From an uncultured Oscillospiraceae bacterium (GTDB taxonomy: Bacteria > Bacillota > Clostridia > Oscillospirales > Ruminococcaceae): 5,067 nt of DNA. Where the stretch lies: assembly GCA_900556525.1 (NCBI GenBank), contig USOZ01000149.1:1-5067 (forward strand). Reading direction: 5' to 3'. Shown in pieces: positions 1 through 5,067 of this stretch; position 1 is the first letter of the stretch, and every line of letters begins with the position of its first letter. Below the pieces are notes generated by a model. It was not told where the DNA came from, did no database searches, and saw only the letters and a list, made by a program, of their open reading frames with translations. The translations under genes and the position numbers were made by a program.

Positions 1-20
1 GGCTTTTGGTGCGGAGTGGG

Positions 21-66
21 ATAAAATCAAAACCCTCCCCATTGCTGTTTGGCAAAAGGGGAGGGT
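21..66 (-). terminator. Intrinsic terminator of trpB2
   Basis: On the minus strand, 15 bases after the trpB2 stop codon, a perfect 9-bp GC-rich inverted repeat (ACCCTCCCC at 66-58 against GGGGAGGGT at 40-32) encloses a 17-base loop. It is followed directly by a T-rich run (TTTTGATTTTAT, about 32-21). This is the classic Rho-independent layout. The plus strand has no T run after the stem, so it should act only on leftward transcription. It implies that trpB2 ends its transcription unit. Confidence 0.9.
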
Positions 67-81
67 CGGTCAGTTATGTTA

Positions 82-1452
82 TCAGTCAACCTTAGGCATC
101 TTTGAAATGCTCTTCTGAAGCTCTTCGTCGGTAGGGATATAGTCGCCCATTGTGCCGTTGTTGTAGCTTTCGTATGCGTACATATCGAAATAGCCCGTGC
201 CGGTCAGACCGAAGAGAATGGTCTTTTCTTCGCCTGTTTCCTTGCACTTGAGCGCTTCGTCGATCGCAACGCGGATAGCGTGGCTGCTTTCGGGAGCGGG
301 AAGTGTTCCCTCGATTCTTGCGAACTTTGTCGCCGCTTCAAATACCGAGGTCTGTTCAACAGCGCGTGCTTCGATAAGTCCGTCAGCGTAGAGCTGAGAA
401 ACAATGCTGCTCATGCCGTGGTAGCGCAGACCGCCTGCGTGGTTTGCAGAGGGAATAAATGTGCTGCCGAGAGTGTACATTTTAGCAAGCGGGCAAACTG
501 CGCCGGTGTCGCAGAAGTCGTAAGCGTAAACGCCGCGTGTGAGCGAAGGGCAGGACGCGGGTTCAACCGCAATAATGCGATAATCTGCATTGCCCTTGAT
601 TTTTTCGCCGACAAATGGTGAGATAAGTCCGCCGAGGTTCGAGCCGCCGCCTGCGCAGCCGATGATTATGTCGGGCTTAATGCCGTATTTGTCCATTGCA
701 GTCTTTGTTTCAAGTCCGATGACCGTCTGGTGAAGAAGAACCTGCGAAAGAACCGAGCCGAGAACATAACGGTAGCCTTCCATGCTTGTTGCAGCTTCAA
801 CCGCTTCGGAGATCGCGCAGCCGAGCGAACCTGTCGTTCCGGGGAATTCGGCGAGGATTTTTCTTCCGACTGCGGTAGTGTCGGACGGGGAGGGAGTAAC
901 GTTTGCGCCGTAGGTACGCATAACCTCGCGGCGGAACGGCTTCTGTTCGTATGAGCATTTTACCATGTAAACGCGGCAGTCAAGCCCGAAGTATGAACAA
1001 GCCATTGACAGCGCCGTGCCCCACTGACCTGCGCCCGTCTCGGTCGTAACGCCCTTTAAGCCTTGCTTCTTTGCGTAATACGCCTGAGCGATCGCGCTGT
1101 TGAGCTTGTGGCTGCCCGAAGTGTTGTTGCCCTCAAATTTATAGTAGATTTTCGCGGGGGTACCGAGCGCCTTTTCAAGGCAATACGCGCGCACAAGCGG
1201 CGAAGGACGGTACATTTTGTAGAAGGAGACTATCTCCTCGGGAATGTCGATATAAGGGTCTGTGTCGTTGAGTTCCTGTTCCGCAAGCTCCTTGCAGAAC
1301 ACATGGCTCAGCTCATCAAGCGTCATCGGCTGATGAGTTCCGGGGTTGAGCAGCGGAGCAGGTTTGTTCTTCATGTCCGCGCGAACGTTATACCACTGCT
1401 TCGGAAGCTCGCTTTCTTCCAGATAGATTTTGTAGGGGATTTCCTGTTTCAT
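82..1452 (-). CDS. trpB2: TrpB2-type tryptophan synthase beta chain
   Basis: This encodes a 456-residue PLP enzyme expected to join indole to serine (some TrpB2 enzymes prefer O-phosphoserine) to make L-tryptophan in the cytoplasm. Seen in the sequence: the PLP lysine K116 in the motif TSGSHKLN, the substrate-carboxylate loop ETGAGQWG (138-145, with the catalytic Glu138), the phosphate-binding glycine loop GCAGGGSN (265-272), and the C-terminal EGTLPAPESSHAI stretch (381-393). The long N-terminal extension of about 80 residues before the YRPSPL motif, and Trp144 in place of the His usual in TrpB1, place it in the TrpB2 branch rather than classical TrpB. The frame is open up to 1515, but the ATG at 1452 is chosen because AAGGAAGG lies 6 bases upstream and the longer version would run through the T-box terminator. 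No trpA or other trp gene is in view. It is controlled by its own promoter and a Trp T-box. The product is intact; the family call is firm, while the preferred donor substrate is inference. Confidence 0.95.
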   Translation of the reverse strand: MKQEIPYKIYLEESELPKQWYNVRADMKNKPAPLLNPGTHQPMTLDELSHVFCKELAEQELNDTDPYIDIPEEIVSFYKMYRPSPLVRAYCLEKALGTPAKIYYKFEGNNTSGSHKLNSAIAQAYYAKKQGLKGVTTETGAGQWGTALSMACSYFGLDCRVYMVKCSYEQKPFRREVMRTYGANVTPSPSDTTAVGRKILAEFPGTTGSLGCAISEAVEAATSMEGYRYVLGSVLSQVLLHQTVIGLETKTAMDKYGIKPDIIIGCAGGGSNLGGLISPFVGEKIKGNADYRIIAVEPASCPSLTRGVYAYDFCDTGAVCPLAKMYTLGSTFIPSANHAGGLRYHGMSSIVSQLYADGLIEARAVEQTSVFEAATKFARIEGTLPAPESSHAIRVAIDEALKCKETGEEKTILFGLTGTGYFDMYAYESYNNGTMGDYIPTDEELQKSISKMPKVD

Positions 1453-1458
1453 AATCTG

Positions 1459-1466
1459 CCTTCCTT
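1459..1466 (-). promoter_or_regulatory. Ribosome binding site that fixes the trpB2 start
   Basis: AAGGAAGG on the minus strand ends 6 bases before the ATG at 1452. It lies downstream of the T-box terminator, so it is transcribed only on read-through. It rules out the longer reading frame that begins at 1515 inside the leader. Confidence 0.85.
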
Positions 1467-1480
1467 TCTTTTTGGTTGTT

Positions 1481-1535
1481 TTTATTAAAATAAAAACTCC
1501 CGCCCCACATAGCATTACGCTAAATGGGACAGGAG
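1481..1535 (-). terminator. T-box regulated intrinsic terminator
   Basis: The leader RNA can fold an 11-bp stem: CTCCTGTCCCA (1535-1525) with TGGGGCGGGAG (1507-1497). It has two G-U pairs and a 17-base loop, and a T-rich tail (TTTTTATTTTAAT) follows from 1496. The 5' arm is the same segment that forms the 3' side of the antiterminator (1534-1524), so the two folds exclude each other. With charged tRNA-Trp this stem should stop transcription before trpB2. Confidence 0.92.
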
Positions 1536-1762
1536 ATTATTCCTGCGGTACCACCCATATTACAGCTTTCGCTGTCACTCAATGCGTACTTACATACGCT
1601 TGCCCTTTAACGCAGGTCCGCGTCGCCCCTAACGGATCACTCCCTCGGTTTGCCCTCACAGGTCCATTCACAGCCGTTTCCGTTACCGCTTCACACCAAC
1701 CGCGGCTCTCTGGAACGTCTTTACGGCAGCTACTACTCCCGATCGTCGGTTTATTTTTCATT
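1486..1762 (-). promoter_or_regulatory. T-box riboswitch leader, tryptophan specific (UGG specifier)
   Basis: The leader lies between the promoter and trpB2 and senses uncharged tRNA by direct binding. Stem I features seen on the minus strand: AGUA of the specifier-loop S-turn (1737-1734), AGAGAG bulge sequence (1711-1706), an apical stem CCGC/GCGG (1705-1702 with 1689-1686) around a GGUUGGUGUGAA loop, and lower pairing GCCGU/ACGGC. The 3' side of the specifier loop reads GUGAAUGGACC, which fits the pattern GAA-codon-ACC, so the specifier is UGG (1666-1664) for tryptophan. Further downstream are a GCGUA/UACGC hairpin (1599-1584) and a stem III-like ACAGC-GAAA-GCUGU hairpin (1575-1562). Next comes the T-box core GGGUGGUACCGC (1556-1545), then the terminator. 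The Trp specificity matches the tryptophan synthase gene downstream, which supports the codon assignment. The exact transcript start is estimated from the -10 box. Confidence 0.95.
1524..1558 (-). promoter_or_regulatory. T-box antiterminator element
   Basis: AUGGG (1558-1554) pairs with CCCAU (1528-1524), and GCAGGA (1546-1541) pairs with UCCUGU (1534-1529, one G-U pair). These flank the 7-base bulge UGGUACC (1553-1547), whose UGGU pairs with the NCCA end of uncharged tRNA. The bulge position and the two-helix arrangement match the family structure. Binding of uncharged tRNA stabilises this fold and prevents the terminator. The variable bulge base is U (1550). Confidence 0.92.
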
Positions 1763-1768
1763 AACTGG

Positions 1769-1797
1769 ATTTTACCACACTTCAAAGAATTTGTCAA
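1769..1797 (-). promoter_or_regulatory. Sigma-A-type promoter of the T-box/trpB2 unit
   Basis: On the minus strand a perfect -35 TTGACA (1797-1792), an exact 17-base spacer and a -10 TAAAAT (1774-1769) are present. TGG directly precedes the -10 and so supplies the TGn extended -10 motif. The predicted start is an A near 1762-1761, a few bases before the T-box stem I. The near-consensus boxes suggest strong constitutive initiation, leaving control to the T-box attenuator. Confidence 0.92.
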
Positions 1798-1822
1798 TAC
1801 CTTTTTTGAAAAAAATTCCAAG

Positions 1823-1844
1823 AAATTTTAAAAAATTAAAACTT
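1823..1844 (-). other. A/T-only hairpin downstream of rel; weak terminator or promoter UP tract
   Basis: AAGTTTTAA (1844-1836), loop TTTT, then TTAAAATTT (1831-1823) forms a 9-bp stem with one G-T pair and otherwise only A-T pairs. A second T run (TTTTTTT at about 1815-1809) follows after CTTGGAA. It lies 27 bases after the rel stop and about 25 bases upstream of the -35 box. The stem is too A/T-rich to be a confident terminator, and the A/T tract could instead help the promoter as an UP element. No better terminator for rel is visible in 1870-1798. Confidence 0.3.
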
Positions 1845-1870
1845 TAACGCGGTACAACGGCATTTTTCGT

Positions 1871-4042
1871 TTAAGAAATACCCGTTCTTTCCGCACTGAT
1901 AACGCCGGGAACTTTGGAAATACGCGAAATAAGCGCATTGAGCTGTTCTGCGCTCGCGACCTCGACCGTTACGACAATGTTTCCGTTTCCGTTTTTGAGC
2001 TGATTTGCGGAAACCTGACTTATCGGGAACTTTCCCGAGGTTATCACCGAGGTAACGTCTGCGAGAATTGTGGAGATATTATCGGTAATTATGTCTATAG
2101 TGGCATTGTAATACGCGCTTTCGCCGCTTGCCGCCCACATTACGTTTATCCAGCGCTCCTTGTCCTGCGGGCTTGCATTTATAACGTTTACGCAGTCCTT
2201 TTTGTGGACGGATACTCCGTATCCGCGCGTGATAAACCCGACAATTTTATCGCCCGGCAGCGGATTGCAGCATTTCGCAAATTTTATCAAGCAGTTGTCG
2301 ATTCCCTCGACAATAACGCCGCCCTTTTGCTTTTTCTGAATGGTGTTCTGCGCGGCGTTTACGGCTGTCGGCGCTTCGGTGTGCTCTGCCGCCGCCTGAC
2401 GGCTGTTGTAGATGTCCTTTATGCGCTGCATTATCTTCGACAGCTTTACGCCGCCGTATCCGATAGCCGCATAAAAATCGTCAACGTTGGAGAACTTTTG
2501 CATTGCCGCGATTTCTTTGAGGAACTCGACGCTCGGAACAATACTGCTGCGGTGGAATTCCGCCTCAAGCGCCGCCATTCCCTCGGCGATATTTTCTTCG
2601 CGGCATTCGCGCTTGAACCATGAGCGAATCTTACCTCGCGCTTCGCTCGTTTTCGCTATTTCAAGCCAGTTTCGGTTAGGTCCGTAAGTCGGCGACGAGG
2701 TCGTTATTACCTCTACAATGTCGCCCGTTTTAAGCTCGTAGTCGAAGCGTATCATTCTTCCGCCGACTTTCGCTCCCGTCATTTTATTGCCGACCTGCGT
2801 GTGGATAGCGTATGCAAAATCTATTACCGTAGAGCCGAGCGGAAGCGTTATAACGTCGCCTTTTGGCGTGAAAACGTACACCTCGTCGGGCGCGAGATCG
2901 ACCTTTATCGCGTCGGCGAGCTGTTCAACGTCGTCGCCCTCCTGCTGCTGTTCGAGAATCTGGCGTATCCAGTCGAAGCGCTTTTCGCCCGAGACTGTAC
3001 CCGAAATTCCCGCTTTATACTTCCAGTGCGCGGCAACGCCGTACTGCGCCGTATTGTGCATTTCAAGCGTTCTTATCTGAACCTCGAAAGGTATTCCCTC
3101 TCTGCCGATGACCGTTGTGTGGAGTGATTGATAACGGTTCGGTTTAGGCGTAGCGATATAGTCCTTGAAGCGGTAGGGGATAGGCTTGAACATATCGTGG
3201 ATTATACCGAGAACGTTATAACATTCAATTACCGACTGCACGATAACGCGGACGGCGTAAACGTCATATATTTCGTCGAAGCTCTTGCCCTTGACGTAAA
3301 CCTTTTTATAGATACTGTACACGCTTTTTACGCGGCCCTCGATTATCGGCGGCGGAACAATGTCGCTTATGCGCTCGCGTATGCGCGCTTTTATCGTGTC
3401 GATAAACGTGTCGCGCTGTTCCTTATGCGTATTCAGCATATCCTCGATCGCTTTTGCGCCGTATGGGTCGAGAATTTTTATGGAAATGTCCTCCATTTCC
3501 TCCTTGACCGCGCTCATACCGAGACGGTGAGCTATAGGCGCGTAGAAATTCATCGTTTCAAGCGCTTTTTTGCGCTGTTTCTCGGGCGGACGGTACATTA
3601 TCGTCCGCATATTGTGCAGACGATCCGCCAGTTTTATAAGAATAACGCGAATGTCTTTCGACATTGCCATGAGGATCTTTCGGATATTTTCAGCCTGCTG
3701 CTCCTCTTTGGTGTTAAGGGGGACCTGTCCTATTTTTGTAACGCCGTCAACGAGGTTCGCAACGTCGTCGCCGAATTTCTTGCGTATCGTTTCGAGCGAC
3801 GTATCGGTGTCCTCAACAACGTCGTGCAGCAGCGCGGCGCACAGAGTGTCCGTGTCCATACAGAACTCGAGCAGTATGCATGCGACTGCGATGGGGTGAG
3901 TGATATAAGGCTCGCCCGAACTTCGCTTTACGCCCGCGTGTGCTTCGTTCGCAAGCTCGTAGGCAGCAATTATCTTATCAAGGTCATACTGCTTATCGCT
4001 CGCTTTTATTTTGTCGGTCAACACATCAATGGTATAAAGCAT
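1871..4042 (-). CDS. rel: Bifunctional (p)ppGpp synthetase/hydrolase, RelA/SpoT family (Rel)
   Basis: This encodes a 723-residue stringent-response enzyme of the usual long-RSH length. It makes (p)ppGpp from ATP plus GTP/GDP on ribosomes stalled by uncharged tRNA, and degrades it otherwise. Domains in order: HD hydrolase (about 20-190) with R40, H49, the H73-D74 pair, E77-D78 and D140 in LADRLHNMRT; synthetase (about 236-345) with D260, the RFKD motif (291-294), the YQSLHTT motif and E320 in EVQIRT; TGS (about 386-447) with the tRNA-end-binding His414; a helical region; a zinc-finger/conserved-Cys domain with C591, C592, H613 and C617; and a C-terminal ACT domain (about 650-723). The RxKD form of the synthetase motif and a complete HD site indicate a bifunctional Rel rather than a synthetase-only RelA. 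The ATG at 4042 has AAAGGAAG about 9 bases upstream, and that site overlaps the stop of the WYL gene, so the pair is probably co-transcribed and coupled. It is intact. Confidence 0.97.
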   Translation of the reverse strand: MLYTIDVLTDKIKASDKQYDLDKIIAAYELANEAHAGVKRSSGEPYITHPIAVACILLEFCMDTDTLCAALLHDVVEDTDTSLETIRKKFGDDVANLVDGVTKIGQVPLNTKEEQQAENIRKILMAMSKDIRVILIKLADRLHNMRTIMYRPPEKQRKKALETMNFYAPIAHRLGMSAVKEEMEDISIKILDPYGAKAIEDMLNTHKEQRDTFIDTIKARIRERISDIVPPPIIEGRVKSVYSIYKKVYVKGKSFDEIYDVYAVRVIVQSVIECYNVLGIIHDMFKPIPYRFKDYIATPKPNRYQSLHTTVIGREGIPFEVQIRTLEMHNTAQYGVAAHWKYKAGISGTVSGEKRFDWIRQILEQQQEGDDVEQLADAIKVDLAPDEVYVFTPKGDVITLPLGSTVIDFAYAIHTQVGNKMTGAKVGGRMIRFDYELKTGDIVEVITTSSPTYGPNRNWLEIAKTSEARGKIRSWFKRECREENIAEGMAALEAEFHRSSIVPSVEFLKEIAAMQKFSNVDDFYAAIGYGGVKLSKIMQRIKDIYNSRQAAAEHTEAPTAVNAAQNTIQKKQKGGVIVEGIDNCLIKFAKCCNPLPGDKIVGFITRGYGVSVHKKDCVNVINASPQDKERWINVMWAASGESAYYNATIDIITDNISTILADVTSVITSGKFPISQVSANQLKNGNGNIVVTVEVASAEQLNALISRISKVPGVISAERTGIS

Positions 4043-4051
4043 TTTCTAAGG

Positions 4052-4060
4052 CTTCCTTTC
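4052..4060 (-). promoter_or_regulatory. rel ribosome binding site overlapping the upstream stop codon
   Basis: GAAAGGAAG on the minus strand precedes the rel ATG by 9 bases and shares its first two bases with the TGA (4061-4059) of the WYL gene. Ribosomes ending on the regulator mRNA would sit on the rel initiation site. This supports translational coupling and confirms the rel start at 4042. Confidence 0.75.
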
Positions 4061-5051
4061 AATCTGTTCCGTATTTTTCGCGGACTGCGCCGAGCTGTTC
4101 CAAAAACTGTTCGCGAACATTTTCGGGGGAAATTATCTCTATTTTATCTCCGAACTGGAAAAGCCAGCCGAAAAGTATCGGGCTTACGGTCACGGACTGG
4201 TTTATGATGAAATGCTCGTCGTCGTCGATATTTACTGTTATATCACGCCCGAAGCGGTCAAAAATAACGCCGGAAAGGCTGTTATGTACCCTTAGGGTCA
4301 AGCGCGTATCCTCGCCCGAGAACATTCCGAAACGTTTTTTAGTGTATTCGGCAAGGCTGAAATTTTCGGGAGGAGGTGTCTGCCGTTCGGTGAGCGGCAG
4401 CGCGCGTTCCATTTTATCTACGCGGAAGTTTGTAACTACCCTGCGCTTCGGATAATACCCGACAACGTAGTAATTATCTTCGCGCCAGCAAAGCGCATAC
4501 GGTGAAATCTCGATCGGTGCGCCGCCGTTATGATAAATTTTATTTCTGCGGCGGTCGAAGTCGAAGTAACAGAACTTTAGCTTCTTTTTTTGTGAAATTG
4601 CGCGGCGTATCGCGTCAACTGTGTAATATATCTGTTCGTTTCCGTTTTTTATACGGTCGTAAACGATAACGTTGCGGCGAAGTTCGCCCGCTTCATAGCG
4701 GCTTCCGAGCCGCGTCAGTTTTTCAATGAGCTGTTCGGATTTTTTCTGTGTAATAAAACGCGAGCAGGCTACCGCGTCCGCAAGCAGTTTCAGTTCGGGA
4801 AGCTCAAAAGTGCGTTCCGCGAGGTAATACGCGGTACTTTTGCCGATTCCCGAACGCTCGATACACATTCCGTAACGTATCAGCAGCTCAATATCACTAT
4901 AAACGCTTTTGCGCTCCGCTTCAATGCCCATTTCGTCGAGCTTGTCGATTATCGTGGGGAGAGAGATCGGGTGATTTTCGTCGGTTTCGCGACGAAAAAT
5001 ATCCGCGATCGCGAGCAGCTTTAGTTTATTGTTTCCGACAATTCCTGCCAT
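4059..5051 (-). CDS. WYL-domain transcriptional regulator with N-terminal winged helix
   Basis: The product is a 330-residue cytoplasmic DNA-binding regulator. It has an N-terminal helix-turn-helix/winged helix (about 8-65) with the SLPTIIDKLDEMGI and AERKSVYSDIELL segments typical of clostridial WYL proteins. A central WYL domain follows (about 145-220), with the signature region SPYALCWREDNYYVVGYY (183-200) and the NFRVDKM strand (208-214). A C-terminal WCX-type extension is at about 247-325. WYL domains bind ligands, in known cases nucleic acid or nucleotides; the ligand and target genes here are unknown. It stands 16 bases upstream of rel in the same direction, so it may control its own operon. 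The ATG at 5051 gives a family-like N-terminus, but no Shine-Dalgarno sequence is visible in the 16 bases before it. The frame (VSYKF) stays open to the window edge, so the true start could lie outside. Family assignment is firm; function is inferred. Confidence 0.88.
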   Translation of the reverse strand: MAGIVGNNKLKLLAIADIFRRETDENHPISLPTIIDKLDEMGIEAERKSVYSDIELLIRYGMCIERSGIGKSTAYYLAERTFELPELKLLADAVACSRFITQKKSEQLIEKLTRLGSRYEAGELRRNVIVYDRIKNGNEQIYYTVDAIRRAISQKKKLKFCYFDFDRRRNKIYHNGGAPIEISPYALCWREDNYYVVGYYPKRRVVTNFRVDKMERALPLTERQTPPPENFSLAEYTKKRFGMFSGEDTRLTLRVHNSLSGVIFDRFGRDITVNIDDDEHFIINQSVTVSPILFGWLFQFGDKIEIISPENVREQFLEQLGAVREKYGTD

Positions 5052-5067
5052 AAACTTGTAGGAAACG

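Noticed and set aside
1..20. Possible start of a neighbouring gene at the left edge
   Set aside because: Only 20 bases remain beyond the terminator, too few to support any call.
280..1488. Several plus-strand open frames of about 70-140 codons
   Set aside because: They are shadows opposite the intact trpB2 gene, with no sign of independent coding.
1453..1515. N-terminal extension of the TrpB2 frame (21 extra residues)
   Set aside because: The bases form the T-box terminator and its T-rich tail, and the ATG at 1452 has an excellent ribosome binding site.
1472..1831. Short open frames on both strands across the T-box leader (including 1579-1821 minus)
   Set aside because: The region is explained by promoter and structured RNA. 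The minus-strand frame begins upstream of the promoter -35 box, and the encoded peptides show no recognisable features.
1845..1870. Possible GC hairpin just after the rel stop (around ACGCGGTACAACGG)
   Set aside because: The segment has no stable inverted repeat longer than about 4 bp, so it is not called a terminator.
3128..4207. A 359-codon open frame on the plus strand
   Set aside because: It lies antisense to rel, whose protein has every conserved motif in place. The antisense translation resembles no family I know, and such long shadow frames are common opposite codon-biased genes.

Overview
The window looks like ordinary chromosomal DNA from a low-to-mid GC Firmicute, most likely a gut-type clostridium. 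This rests on the T-box riboswitch, the strong AGGA-type ribosome binding sites, the perfect sigma-A-type promoter, a single long bifunctional Rel protein and a WYL regulator of the clostridial type. Genus or species cannot be fixed from the sequence. All three protein genes lie on the minus strand, so transcription runs from high to low coordinates.

Layout in transcription order: (1) 5051-4059, a WYL-domain transcriptional regulator with an N-terminal winged helix. Its frame stays open to the window edge, so its start is slightly uncertain. (2) After a 16-base gap, 4042-1871, a full-length RelA/SpoT-type (p)ppGpp synthetase/hydrolase; its ribosome binding site overlaps the stop codon of the regulator. 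(3) A 418-base gap (1870-1453) that is almost entirely regulatory: an A/T-rich hairpin, a near-consensus promoter (-35 TTGACA, 17-base spacer, extended -10 TAAAAT), and a complete T-box leader with a UGG (Trp) specifier, an antiterminator and a competing intrinsic terminator. (4) 1452-82, a TrpB2-type tryptophan synthase beta chain with no trpA beside it. (5) An intrinsic terminator at 66-21 closes that transcription unit. The first 20 bases show nothing I can name.

The genes appear to form two units. The regulator and rel look like one co-transcribed, translationally coupled pair. trpB2 has its own promoter and should be expressed when tRNA-Trp is uncharged, allowing tryptophan to be made from indole and serine (or a related donor). 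A common theme is sensing of amino-acid starvation through uncharged tRNA: by the ribosome-bound Rel enzyme globally, and by the T-box RNA for tryptophan alone. I see no mobile element, CRISPR array, tRNA, rRNA or evident new multi-gene system here. The most interesting points are the Trp T-box driving a stand-alone TrpB2, and the pairing of a WYL regulator with rel.
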